A stretch of 64,000 nt of DNA from Corallococcus interemptor (GTDB lineage: Bacteria; Myxococcota; Myxococcia; Myxococcales; Myxococcaceae), in contig NZ_RAWM01000002.1 of the NCBI RefSeq assembly GCF_003668875.1, positions 122,934 through 186,933 on the forward strand, given 5' to 3'. Position numbers and translations under genes: made by a program. Numbering within the stretch: the first letter of the stretch is position 1; each line of letters begins with the position of its first letter. Shown piece by piece: positions 33,933 through 42,501 of this stretch. The notes under the pieces were generated by a model. The model made no database searches. It was given only the letters and a program-made list of their open reading frames with translations, and was not told the origin of the DNA.

Positions 33933-34310
33933 ATGACGAACTACTCGGGCACGACGGGCAACGGCACGGGGCACGGCGAGGACGCGGGCTTTGGTCAGCG
34001 CGTGGATCAGCTGGGCTCGGACGCGCAGCAGTTCATCGACAACGCGCGCAGCGCGGTGTCGGACCTGGGGCAGACGCTGGACCTGAAGGGGCGCGTGGAG
34101 CGCAACCCCTATGGCACGCTGGCCATCGCAGTGGGCGTGGGCTACGTGCTGGGCGGCGGTCTCTTCACGCCGCTGACGGGCCGCATCCTCAAGCTGGGCG
34201 TGCGGCTGGCGGCGCTGCCCTTCGTGAAGGATGAGCTGCTGGGCATGGCGGAGTCGGCCTTCCAGGGCTATCAGACGGGCCGGGGCACGCCGCCCTCGGG
34301 CAGCGTCTAG
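33933..34310 (+). CDS. Membrane-anchored protein of the small membrane module
   Basis: A 125-residue protein. A Gly/Thr-rich flexible start is followed by an amphipathic helix (FGQRVDQLGSDAQQFIDNARSAVSDLGQTLDLKGRV). Then comes ERNPYGTLAIAVGVGYVLGGGLFTPLTGRIL, a membrane span with the NPYG...VGYVLG motif shared with the two preceding proteins, and finally an amphipathic helix and a Gly/Pro tail. ATG 33933 has AGAGGGAG upstream. I do not recognise a named family beyond the YqjD-like anchor. Confidence 0.72.
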   Translation: MTNYSGTTGNGTGHGEDAGFGQRVDQLGSDAQQFIDNARSAVSDLGQTLDLKGRVERNPYGTLAIAVGVGYVLGGGLFTPLTGRILKLGVRLAALPFVKDELLGMAESAFQGYQTGRGTPPSGSV

Positions 34311-34363
34311 GATTGAAGTAGCACCCCGCGTCTTTCCCCGAAGTCATTTCCCCGGAGTCGGAC

Positions 34364-34669
34364 ATGCTGAGCCTGAAGGACTTGAAGAAGCTGGACAGGG
34401 ACGACGTGCTGGACCTCATCGGCCTGGAGACGCGCCGCACGACGGCGGAGACGGCGCTGCCGGCGCTGGGCATCTTCGCGGCGGGCCTGCTGGTGGGCGT
34501 GGGCGTGGGCCTGCTCATGGCGGACAAGCCGGGACAGCAGCTGCGCGGCGACCTGCGCCAGCGCATCCAGGGCGGCCAGGACAAGCTGACCACGGCCATC
34601 AACAACGCGCGCGGCGACAGCCAGCAGGGCGCGGGCTCCACGGTGCCGCCGGGTCAGCGCACGACCTGA
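34364..34669 (+). CDS. YtxH-like membrane protein, last gene of the module
   Basis: A 101-residue protein: a short N-terminal helix (LKDLKKLDRDDVLDLIGLETRR), one glycine-rich membrane span (ALGIFAAGLLVGVGVGLLMADKPG), and a cytoplasmic helix QLRGDLRQRIQGGQDKLTTAINNAR with a disordered tail. The GxLxGxxxGLLxAxxxG segment followed by an R/L-rich helix is the YtxH/gas-vesicle-associated pattern; YtxH itself is a Bacillus general-stress protein. It starts 53 bp after the previous stop. A strong terminator ends the unit. Confidence 0.75.
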   Translation: MLSLKDLKKLDRDDVLDLIGLETRRTTAETALPALGIFAAGLLVGVGVGLLMADKPGQQLRGDLRQRIQGGQDKLTTAINNARGDSQQGAGSTVPPGQRTT

Positions 34670-34699
34670 TTCCAGGCGCAGTGCCTTGATTCGCACACG

Positions 34700-34730
34700 G
34701 GCCTCTTCCCGCTGACCGCGGGGAGGGGCC
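34700..34730 (+). terminator. Strong intrinsic terminator closing the small membrane module
   Basis: GGCCTCTTCCCGC and GCGGGGAGGGGCC form a 13-bp stem with two G-T pairs and a TGACC loop, followed by TTCGTGTTTG. It ends 47 bp before the next gene. Confidence 0.75.
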
Positions 34731-34763
34731 TTCGTGTTTGCGCGAGGTGAGAGGGGAATGGCG

Positions 34764-34769
34764 TAGGAT
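34764..34769 (+). promoter_or_regulatory. -10-like hexamer 8 nt before the MopE-like gene
   Basis: TAGGAT is followed by TTCCGGCC and ATG 34778. No Shine-Dalgarno intervenes. The hexamer and start codon have the same 8-nt spacing as at 2224 and 52627. Confidence 0.4.
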
Positions 34770-34777
34770 TTCCGGCC

Positions 34778-36877
34778 ATGTCCCGTTTCCGTCTGCTTTG
34801 GGTGGCATTGCTGGGGTTGGGCCTGGTGCGGTGCACCGTGCCGTCGCTGGAGGACCTCTGGAGGGAGAAGGGGTTCTGCGCGGTGGGGGATGAAGACTGC
34901 GGCATGTTGCGCATCCGGGTGGATGCACAGGGGTTCGTGCCGGGGTGTCTGCGCATCACGGCGCGGGACGGTGACCGCGACGCGGTGCTCTCGATGTCGA
35001 TTCCTTACAGGGGGACGGAGCGGGCGGGCCGGACGCTGACGCAGGGGTTCTCTCCGCCGAAGGACTGGGGGCTCGGCGTGACGGTGACGGTCGATGGATT
35101 CGAGCAGGGCTGTGACGGGGCAGCCGTGGCGAATCAGCAGCTGGGATTCGTACTGCGTGAAGGGGACATCTCCGACCTGGCGTTCTTGCTGAGGGCGACG
35201 GATGCGGACGGGGATGGCTTCGTCAGCGCGGCGACGCACGGCTCGGACTGCGATGACGCGAATCCAGCGATAAATCCCGCAGCCACGGAGCTCTGCAACT
35301 TCCAGGATGACAACTGTAACGGCGTGCGTGACGAGGGGATACCCGTGGGAGAGACGTGCATCGCCAGCAACGGGTGCACGGGTAGCAACACCTGCGGCGA
35401 AAATGGAGCCGTGGTGTGTTTCGCGGGACCCATCGTGCAGTACGCCTGGGCGGACGAGGACCAGGATGGGTATGGAGATACGTCGCGGGGACAGGTGCCG
35501 GTGTGCACGACCGAGTTGCCCTCGAACCGGCTCCCGCTCTCCGCACCGCATAACGACTGCGATGACAGCCGGGCTTCCGTGCATCCCGGGTTGCCGGAAC
35601 TCTGCAACCGCATGGATGACAACTGCTCGGGAGACACGGACGAAGGCTTCAACGTGGGCACCGTATGCGCCGACTCCCAGACGCAGTGCGTGGGATTGTT
35701 TGAGTGCGACCCCTCGGGAAATAGGACCTACTGCAAACCCAATAGTGCTCCGCCCACGTGGTATCCGGACGACGACCTGGATTCCTACGGCGCGCCGGAT
35801 GGCGGCATTGCGTCATGTGCGAGGCCGGACGAAGGCTTCGTGCCGCAAAGTGGCGACTGTGATGACGGCAATCCCTTCATCCATGTCAGTGCGCCCGAGC
35901 TGTGCGACGAACAGGACAATAACTGCGATAGCCTGGTTGATGAGAATGGCGTGTGCGTAGGTGGTGTTCCGAGCTGGGATACTCGGGTGCCAGCAGGGGA
36001 TGGAATAAGTCTTCATGCCGCTTCGGTGTATGGGGATGGTGGGGTCTGGGTCGTGGGAGAGGATTCAACTCGCATGGTCAAAACGCCAGGGTCGAAAGTG
36101 TTTTCTGTGCTTCCCGGTGCGTGCACGGATGGCGCGAGTCCCCAGTCGCTCTTGAGCGTTTGGGCTCATCCTCAGACAGGTGTCGCATTTATCGGTCGCG
36201 ATCAAGGAAAGCTGATTGTGCAGACGCCCGAGAGTGCGAATTGCACCCCACGAACTTTGCTTTCTTCATCGAGTGCAACGGTCATGGGGCTTCAAGGGGT
36301 CCTTGCGGATGGAGGGGTCGACATCCACGGCGTGGTGACAGATACCGCGAAGGGCAATGGGGGCACCTTCCTGTGGAATGGGGGGCTCACGACCATATCG
36401 ATCAAGACCATCAACACGACCCAGTTTCGCGGTGTCTACGGGATTTCTCCCCAGGTCATGTTCGCGGTCGGAGGGTCCGTGTCGTCATCTATCTACCGCT
36501 ATGATCCTGACCTTGGGTTCTGGAGAGCGGATGGGACCGCGCCCTCCGGTGCGAGCTTGAATGCGGTCCATGTCGTGAATCCCAAACTGGCCTATGCTGT
36601 TGGAACCCGAGGCACGCTTCTTCGGTGGAATGGAGCCTGGTCTCCTGTTTCAGGGTTTAATTCACCCGACGCGAATCTGACGGGCGTGCTGGCTTTCGGA
36701 ACCCACTCAATCTACGTCACCAGTGATGATGGGTGTATTTATCGTTACGACGGTGCGTCTTGGAGGGTGGTGCGTTGCGCTGCGTCGGTTTACGGGATTG
36801 CTGGCAATCGACCCGATGACATCTGGGCTGTAGGTCGGTTTGGTCAAGTCACCCACTATCCAGGGTGGCCGCAGTGA
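34778..36877 (+). CDS. MopE-like metal-binding-repeat protein with C-terminal propeller-like region
   Basis: A 699-residue exported protein. The signal sequence ends GLGLVRC, an imperfect lipobox. Between about residues 130 and 390 there are three copies of the MopE-type motif: a DxDxDGF/Y(x)nG calcium-like loop, then CDD.NP.I.P.A.ELC...DDNC.G..DE.. (for example DCDDANPAINPAATELC and QDDNCNG). This is the Pfam putative metal-binding motif, common in myxobacterial surface proteins and named from the copper-binding MopE of methanotrophs. The C-terminal ~310 residues carry recurrent VYGDGGVWVVGED, YGIAGNRPDDIWAVG strands suggesting a beta-propeller. GC falls to ~53-55 % there. Its stop overlaps the next start as GTGA. 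Confidence 0.8.
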   Translation: MSRFRLLWVALLGLGLVRCTVPSLEDLWREKGFCAVGDEDCGMLRIRVDAQGFVPGCLRITARDGDRDAVLSMSIPYRGTERAGRTLTQGFSPPKDWGLGVTVTVDGFEQGCDGAAVANQQLGFVLREGDISDLAFLLRATDADGDGFVSAATHGSDCDDANPAINPAATELCNFQDDNCNGVRDEGIPVGETCIASNGCTGSNTCGENGAVVCFAGPIVQYAWADEDQDGYGDTSRGQVPVCTTELPSNRLPLSAPHNDCDDSRASVHPGLPELCNRMDDNCSGDTDEGFNVGTVCADSQTQCVGLFECDPSGNRTYCKPNSAPPTWYPDDDLDSYGAPDGGIASCARPDEGFVPQSGDCDDGNPFIHVSAPELCDEQDNNCDSLVDENGVCVGGVPSWDTRVPAGDGISLHAASVYGDGGVWVVGEDSTRMVKTPGSKVFSVLPGACTDGASPQSLLSVWAHPQTGVAFIGRDQGKLIVQTPESANCTPRTLLSSSSATVMGLQGVLADGGVDIHGVVTDTAKGNGGTFLWNGGLTTISIKTINTTQFRGVYGISPQVMFAVGGSVSSSIYRYDPDLGFWRADGTAPSGASLNAVHVVNPKLAYAVGTRGTLLRWNGAWSPVSGFNSPDANLTGVLAFGTHSIYVTSDDGCIYRYDGASWRVVRCAASVYGIAGNRPDDIWAVGRFGQVTHYPGWPQ

Positions 36878-37869
36878 CGAAGAAACGTCCCCCGCCGCTG
36901 GGCGCATCGAAGCATGATGCACGGTCGATGCGTCACGACACCCCTGTGGACGGACTCCCCGCGCTTCCCGCGCGAAACACAGACACGCCGTGGACCGGAC
37001 TGGCCTCCGGTCCCGAGGGCGCGCTGGGACAGCTGCGTGCGCTCGAAACACTGGAGTCCGCTTACGAAGCCTGGGAGGAACTGAAGCGCGGGCACGCGGC
37101 TTCCGTCATCCAGTTCCGCGAGGAACAGGCCCGGCTCACGCAGCAGGGCTCTTTCCTCCTGGGCGCTGTGCGCGCCGCAGGCATGGACTCCAGCTCCACC
37201 ACCCCGGGCCTCCAGCAGCAGGGCGCCGCCAGTGACTTCCTTCGCGACGCGGAAGCCAAGCTCGCCAAGGCCCGTGACGCTGTCGCCCAGCGCGAAGCGG
37301 AGAGTGAAGCCCGCTACCAGGCCGCGTTCACGGAGGTCCGGACCACGCTCCTGGACCGCGTCCAGCGCTACCTCCAGCGCAGCCGGCCCCACCTCACGCT
37401 GCTCCTTCGCCGCGTCGGCGCGGAGCGCTCCATCCTCCATGTCGCGCGCGTGCAGCCGGATGAAGCCGTGCTGCTCTGCTACCTCCTCACGCAGCGAGTG
37501 CCCTCCCGCTACGGCTTCCTCTTCGACGACTCCACCGAGGACCTGTCCCTCCCACCCGCGCCCCTCTACGCCGAGGAGTCCGTCGCCTCCGACGCCATCC
37601 GCCCGGACGCCCCCGGCCTGCTGCGCGTCATCGACGCCAGCACGGATGTCGTCCCGCTCAAGGGCTTCATCCCCCTGCGCGTGCCCAGGCCCGGGGGAGG
37701 GGAGGACTTCTTCCGCCTCCTCCAGCGAGGCGCCGTGATGGAGGTGGAGATCGCGGACGGTCCGGCCTTCCGCAGCATCCTCTCCCGCGAAGAGTCGGAA
37801 CGCTTCGCGGGCCACATCCTGCGCCTCAAGCTGGAGGAGCGCATCGGCCTCGACATCGAGGCCGGCTAA
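36874..37869 (+). CDS. Hypothetical protein with central coiled coil
   Basis: Not recognised. About 331 residues, no signal peptide. A Pro/Arg-rich N-terminus is followed by a long helical region (about 55-175; LRALETLESAYEAWEELKRGHAASVIQFREEQARL, AEAKLAKARDAVAQREAESEARYQAAF) predicted to coil. A mixed alpha/beta C-terminal half follows (HVARVQPDEAVLLCYLLTQRVPSRYGFLFDDS). GTG 36874 overlaps the upstream TGA (GTGA), and GTG 36865 is the other possible start. The overlap implies co-translation with the MopE-like protein, but the cytoplasmic character means a physical partnership is not obvious. It is GC-rich again, unlike the gene before it. Confidence 0.7.
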   Translation: MTKKRPPPLGASKHDARSMRHDTPVDGLPALPARNTDTPWTGLASGPEGALGQLRALETLESAYEAWEELKRGHAASVIQFREEQARLTQQGSFLLGAVRAAGMDSSSTTPGLQQQGAASDFLRDAEAKLAKARDAVAQREAESEARYQAAFTEVRTTLLDRVQRYLQRSRPHLTLLLRRVGAERSILHVARVQPDEAVLLCYLLTQRVPSRYGFLFDDSTEDLSLPPAPLYAEESVASDAIRPDAPGLLRVIDASTDVVPLKGFIPLRVPRPGGGEDFFRLLQRGAVMEVEIADGPAFRSILSREESERFAGHILRLKLEERIGLDIEAG

Positions 37870-37876
37870 AGCCCAC

Positions 37877-38743
37877 TCAGTTCGTCCGCACGATGCCCAC
37901 TTCCGCCGTGCCCGCCAGGACGACGCTGCCCAGGAAGAGGTTGTCGGACTCCGGGCCTCCCATGCGCACGGCCTGGAAGATGATCAGGTAGGTCTGCTTC
38001 GGGTTCGGGAACGCCGTGCCCGGAATCGTCACGCGCGCGGACCGGAACGTCGCGGGCGTCGCCGCCAGCTGCAGGAACTCCACCGGCGACGTCGGCACGT
38101 TCGAATAGGTGGCCTGGCCCTTCTCTCCGTTCGCACCCAGCGGAACCACCGTCACGAAGCCCAGCGTGCGGTCCTGGTTCGCCGGAGGCGCCGGCCGGTC
38201 GAAGCCGAACTCCGTGTTCGCGTTGATGCGCACGAAGCCCTCCGCCGGGTGGAACGCCGGGATGGCCTCCTTCGTCGGCGAGTCCTCCACGCGCGCCTCG
38301 TACTTCGTCCCGTTCTGCTCCGCGAAGAACGAATACGTCTCGCCGGACGTGTACTTCAGGTCGTCCGTGGAGTCGCTCGTCACGCCGTAGCTGCCGCCAC
38401 CCTGGCCGTTGAGCGGCACGCCCGCCGCGCTCCCGGCGCGCAACGTCACGGTGGCCCCGCTCAGCCCCTCCGGCTGCGCGTTCTCCCCCTTCTTCGTCCC
38501 GAAGAAGACGAAGGCCGCCGTCTGCCCGGGGAAGCTCACCACGTCCCCGCCGTCCGGCCCTCCGAAGGTCCCCGCGTCGTACCCCGCCATCGCGGACGCG
38601 GACACGTCCACCTGCGGCGTGGCGAGCAGCGTGCCCACCATCACGTGGTCCGCCGTGAGCTGGTTCGTCGTCTTCTCCAGGTCACAGGCGAGCGGCGACA
38701 GCAGGGACACGGTGGCCAGGGCGGACAGCAACAGGCGTTTCAT
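37877..38743 (-). CDS. Putative lipoprotein of unknown function
   Basis: A 288-residue exported protein. MKRLLLSALATVSLLSPLAC is a signal peptide; the cysteine at residue 20 may be lipidated, although Pro at -3 departs from the lipobox. The mature part looks all-beta: GTLLATPQVDVSASAMAGYDAG, TAAFVFFGTKKGENAQPEGLSGATVTL and a C-terminal FLGSVVLAGTAEVGI. No catalytic motif is seen. ATG 38743 is preceded by AGAGAG. A much longer open frame continues upstream only as an antisense shadow of the cyclase gene. Convergent with the coiled-coil gene (7 bp) and divergent from the CHASE2 cyclase (99 bp). Confidence 0.72.
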   Translation of the reverse strand: MKRLLLSALATVSLLSPLACDLEKTTNQLTADHVMVGTLLATPQVDVSASAMAGYDAGTFGGPDGGDVVSFPGQTAAFVFFGTKKGENAQPEGLSGATVTLRAGSAAGVPLNGQGGGSYGVTSDSTDDLKYTSGETYSFFAEQNGTKYEARVEDSPTKEAIPAFHPAEGFVRINANTEFGFDRPAPPANQDRTLGFVTVVPLGANGEKGQATYSNVPTSPVEFLQLAATPATFRSARVTIPGTAFPNPKQTYLIIFQAVRMGGPESDNLFLGSVVLAGTAEVGIVRTN

Positions 38744-38842
38744 GGGCACTCTCTTGAACGGGGCACGGGTGACGGCGGCCAACCATACCCCGCGTGTTGC
38801 AGGTGGGCGCGAGGCCCTGTCGAGGTATCCTGCACGCCGCTC

Positions 38843-41449
38843 GTGCAACGCCTCCGCATCCACTCCTCCGGCCGCCGCTTCCTCCACCGGCTCGGCTTCT
38901 CGCTCGTCATGGCGGCCCTGTTCGGCTGCCTGCTGGGCCTGCTCGTCTCCCAGCGCGTCACCCGTCCCTCGCGGCCGGACGACACGCCCGCCCCCCTGCT
39001 GTCGCCCTCCGGCTTCATCGACGCCATCTCCCACGCGCTCGACGGCGGCGAGCGCGCCTTCTACGACTGGCGCATCCGCCAGCTGGGGGAGGTCTCCGAG
39101 CGCTCCGACCGCGTCGTGCTCGTCTCCATCGACGACGACACGCTCGCCGAGGCCCAGCAGGGCCCCCGCGCGGACATCGCCGCGTACCCGTGGCCGCGCC
39201 AGGTGATGGGCGGCATGGTCCACCGGCTGGTGGAGGAGGGCGCCTCCGTGGTGATGCTGGACTTCGCCTACCCGGAGCTCAGCCCCCGCGCCTGCGTCAC
39301 CCCCACGCGCTCGGGCCGCGGCGCCCTGTCCCAGGACGACGACGCGCTCCGGGCCCTCCTGGACCAGGACCCCGGCCACTCCGTGCTCGCCTTCCGCTGG
39401 GGCGCCGAGGGCACCCGCACGCTGCCCCCCACCGGCCGCCTGTGGCCCTACCGGGTCCGCCTGGGCAGCTACCCCGGCATCACCGAGGCCCGCGCCCGCG
39501 CGCAGTCCGTCCTCGCCCTCCAGCGCCCCGCGTTCGTCATCCCCGCCGGCAAGGCCCTGGAGGTCTGGGCCGGCGTCGCGGACGAGGGCGAGGGCCGCAG
39601 CCTGGGCGACCAGCTGGGCGCCGCCGCCGCGGCCATCCAGGAGCGCCGCGCCGCGGATGACGCCTTCCGCGTCGCCCCGTCGGACCTGTTCCTCGCCCTG
39701 GCCTCCGTGCAGGTGCAGGGGTTGGATCCAGAGAAGCTGCTGGAGGTCCGCCAGCTCCAACATCCGGTGACGCCGCTGCTCAGCCCGGCCAGCGGCTACG
39801 GCGCCACCACGCTGCCCGCGGACACCGACGGCGTGGTGCGCGGCGTGCCCCACCTCGTCGCGTACAGCCCGCGCGGCGGCGAGCGCTACATCCTGCCCTC
39901 GCTGCCCCTGGCCGCCGCCATGCGGCTCGCGGGTACGCAGAAGCTGCGGTACGCGGACGGGCGGCTCTACATCGGCGACAAGTACTCCGTGCCCATGGAC
40001 GCGTCCGGCTACACGCTCCTGCGCTGGGAGGCCCCGTCCGCCACCCGGGGCGCTCGCGGCCCGCTGGCCCGCTCCATCCGCGCGTGGAACGTGCTGCTCA
40101 ACCTCTTCGACTCGCAGGAGGCGCGGCCCGCCCGCTTCGACCACGACCTGGACGGCCGCGCCGTCATCCTCACCAACACCAGCAGCTACGCCCCGGAGCG
40201 GCGGGTGACGCCCATTGGCCCGGGCATCGCCAACGGCGCCGTGCTGGGCCAGGCGCTCGCCAACATCCTCGCGTCGGACGGCATCACCCGCGCGCCGCCC
40301 AAGGTGGACATGCTCGCCACCATGGCGCTCGCGTTCATTGGCGCGTTCCTGGCGCTGTCCTGCAGCTGGCTGCTGCGCTCCGTGGGCGGCGCGTTCCTCT
40401 TCGTCTGCGTGGCCGTGGCGGCCGGGGCGGGCTACGTGGGCGCGGCGGGGTACGTCTTCGTCCACGACAAGCTGTGGATCGCCGTGGCGGGGCCGCTGTG
40501 GTCCGGCGGGCTCGCGTTCCTGGTGACGACGCTCTACGCCTTCCGCACCGAACAGGACGTGCGCGAGTTCGTCCACAGCGCGCTGGGCCGCTACGTGAGC
40601 CCGGAGGTGGCGCGGCTGGTGGCGCGCGACGTGAGCCTGATGAAGCCGGAGCGCCGGCAGATGACCGTGTACCTCTGCGACATCGAGGGCTTCACGCGCC
40701 TGTCCGAAGCGCTGCCGCCCGAGCAGCTGGTGCCGCTGCTCAACACCTTCCTCACGGAGATGACCGCCGTGGTGCGCGCCACGGTGGGGCAGGTGGACAA
40801 GTACATGGGCGACTCGGTGATGGCCTTCTGGGGCGCGCCCGTGCGCACGGACCGCCACGCGCACCTGGCCTGTGAAGCCGCGCTGAAGCTCCAGGCGGCG
40901 CTCGCGCAGAAGCAGCCCCTCTGGGAGAAGCAGTTCGGCCACCGGCTGTCGGTGAGAGCCGGCATCGACACGGGCGACCTGCTGGTGGGCGACATGGGCA
41001 GCGAGCTCAAGTCCCACTACACCGTCATGGGCGACGCGGTGAGCATGGCCGGGCGGCTGGAGGCGGCCAACAAGCAGTACGGCACCCAGGTGCTGGTGGG
41101 GCAGACCACCGCGCAGCTCGCCAGCGACGCCTACGTCTTCCGCGAGGTGGACCGCGTGCTCCTGCGCGACAAGCCCCAGCCCGTGCGCGTGCACGAGCTG
41201 CTGGGCCGGCGGGGCGAGTTCTCCCAGGAGAAGCAGGCGGGCATGGCCCTCTACGAGAAGGCCCTCACCGCCTACTACGGCCGCGAGTTCATCCTGGCCC
41301 AGGAGCTGTTCCGCCGCTGCACCGTGGAGCACGGCGACCCGGTGGCCCGCGTCTACGTCCAGCGTTGCCAGAGCCTCATCCAGACGCCGCCGCCCGCGGA
41401 CTGGGACGGCGTCATCCGCTGGGGCCGGCGCAGCACGGACTCCCGCTAG
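38843..41449 (+). CDS. CHASE2-domain class III adenylate/guanylate cyclase
   Basis: An 868-residue membrane receptor cyclase. TM1 (about 20-40) leads to an extracytoplasmic CHASE2 domain (about 65-475: VLVSIDDDTLAEAQQGP, YPWPRQVMGGMVHRLVEEGASVVMLDFAYPE). Three clustered spans (about 490-570) and a cytoplasmic cyclase domain (about 605-790) follow. Metal aspartates Asp613 (CDIEGFTR) and Asp657 (KYMGDSVM) and purine-site Lys653 and Thr727 are present, the Lys/Thr pair of Anabaena CyaB1-type adenylate cyclases. Arg738 is present, but the transition-state Asn is replaced by Ser734 (GDAVSMAGR). A short TPR-like tail follows. GTG 38843 begins the first hydrophobic segment; TATCCT lies 11 nt upstream. 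CHASE2 ligands are unknown. Confidence 0.87.
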   Translation: MQRLRIHSSGRRFLHRLGFSLVMAALFGCLLGLLVSQRVTRPSRPDDTPAPLLSPSGFIDAISHALDGGERAFYDWRIRQLGEVSERSDRVVLVSIDDDTLAEAQQGPRADIAAYPWPRQVMGGMVHRLVEEGASVVMLDFAYPELSPRACVTPTRSGRGALSQDDDALRALLDQDPGHSVLAFRWGAEGTRTLPPTGRLWPYRVRLGSYPGITEARARAQSVLALQRPAFVIPAGKALEVWAGVADEGEGRSLGDQLGAAAAAIQERRAADDAFRVAPSDLFLALASVQVQGLDPEKLLEVRQLQHPVTPLLSPASGYGATTLPADTDGVVRGVPHLVAYSPRGGERYILPSLPLAAAMRLAGTQKLRYADGRLYIGDKYSVPMDASGYTLLRWEAPSATRGARGPLARSIRAWNVLLNLFDSQEARPARFDHDLDGRAVILTNTSSYAPERRVTPIGPGIANGAVLGQALANILASDGITRAPPKVDMLATMALAFIGAFLALSCSWLLRSVGGAFLFVCVAVAAGAGYVGAAGYVFVHDKLWIAVAGPLWSGGLAFLVTTLYAFRTEQDVREFVHSALGRYVSPEVARLVARDVSLMKPERRQMTVYLCDIEGFTRLSEALPPEQLVPLLNTFLTEMTAVVRATVGQVDKYMGDSVMAFWGAPVRTDRHAHLACEAALKLQAALAQKQPLWEKQFGHRLSVRAGIDTGDLLVGDMGSELKSHYTVMGDAVSMAGRLEAANKQYGTQVLVGQTTAQLASDAYVFREVDRVLLRDKPQPVRVHELLGRRGEFSQEKQAGMALYEKALTAYYGREFILAQELFRRCTVEHGDPVARVYVQRCQSLIQTPPPADWDGVIRWGRRSTDSR

Positions 41450-41450
41450 T

Positions 41451-42500
41451 TCAGGGGCGCGTGTCGACGCGCAGGGGCAGGGCGAAGCGCGAGGTGAAGA
41501 ACTGGAGGAGGTGGGCGTGCTCGAACGCGATCTCCTCCGGGCGCTCCGTGAGGTGCGCGTGCTCGGGGATGATCATCAGCGTCGCGTCCTGGCCCCGGGC
41601 CTGGAGCTTGCGCACGAAGACGTGCGCGTCCGACAGCGACACCTTGGGGTCCCTCGCGCCCAGCATCACGGCGATGGGGGCATTCACCCGGTCCACCCAC
41701 GTCACGGGTGAGATGGCGCGAAGCCGCTCCGCGTCCCGCTCCGGGTCTCCGTACTCGTCGGCCCGCGCGCGTCGCACCTCCGGCGTCTGCTGCGCGAGGA
41801 ACGAGCCCAGGTCCGTCTTGGCCGCGAGCGCGAAGCCCGCGTCGTAGCTGCCCGCGAAGCGCGTCATGCCCACCAGCGTCTGGTTGCCTCCGTAGCTCCA
41901 CCCGAGGATGCCCAGCTTGGGGACCACGCCCTCACGGGTGAAGCGCTGGCGCAGGCAGCGGCTGGCGGCCTCCAGGTCCGTGGCCGCCTCCACGCGCAGG
42001 GGGCCGTTGTCCGCGCGGGCCCAGTCCTCCGAGCAGGCGGTGCCCCGCACCGCGGGCTCCGCGTAGATGAAGCCCGCGCGCAGGAAGAACTCCGGGCGCC
42101 AGTGGTAGCCCGGCCGGGGGCAGCCCGTCGTGTAGAAGGCGAGCACGGGACACGTGCGCTCCCGGCACGCGGGCGGCGTGCGCACCTGGATGCGGAAGCG
42201 CACGCCGCCGTTGTCACACGCGAGGTCCTCGACGGGCGCGGCGCTCCAGCGCAGGTGCTGCCCGCCGTCCGCGAGGAGGTCCGTCAGGGTGGCCTTCAGC
42301 GCGGCATCGGGTTCGACGCGGGGATGGCGCCGCAGCAGCTCCTCACGCGAACCGCCGTCCCGCACGAGCGCCGCGCCCACGACGCGGGGGCTGTCCGCGT
42401 CCGCATGCGCCCCGAGCACCTTCGGGGACGCCGGAGCCACGGGCCGCGAACACGCGCCGAGCAGCAGCAGGCCCAGCAGGGCAGGGGAGGCGCGAAGCAT
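41451..42500 (-). CDS. Lipoprotein alpha/beta hydrolase (prolyl-oligopeptidase S9-like)
   Basis: A 349-residue lipoprotein with signal MLRASPALLGLLLLGAC (good lipobox LLGAC). The catalytic fold shows nucleophile GWSYGGNQT, acid GARDPKVSLSDA and histidine PEHAHLTERPEE, so the triad is complete and arranged as in S9 peptidases and dienelactone-hydrolase-like enzymes. Six cysteines in the N-terminal half (DLACDNGG, PPACRERTCPVL, TTGCPRP, TACSEDW) could form disulfides, in keeping with an extracytoplasmic site. The substrate may be a peptide or an ester. It starts 1 bp after the stop of the [2Fe-2S] protein gene and converges on the cyclase gene with 1 bp between stops. Confidence 0.78.
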   Translation of the reverse strand: MLRASPALLGLLLLGACSRPVAPASPKVLGAHADADSPRVVGAALVRDGGSREELLRRHPRVEPDAALKATLTDLLADGGQHLRWSAAPVEDLACDNGGVRFRIQVRTPPACRERTCPVLAFYTTGCPRPGYHWRPEFFLRAGFIYAEPAVRGTACSEDWARADNGPLRVEAATDLEAASRCLRQRFTREGVVPKLGILGWSYGGNQTLVGMTRFAGSYDAGFALAAKTDLGSFLAQQTPEVRRARADEYGDPERDAERLRAISPVTWVDRVNAPIAVMLGARDPKVSLSDAHVFVRKLQARGQDATLMIIPEHAHLTERPEEIAFEHAHLLQFFTSRFALPLRVDTRP

Positions 42501-42501
42501 G

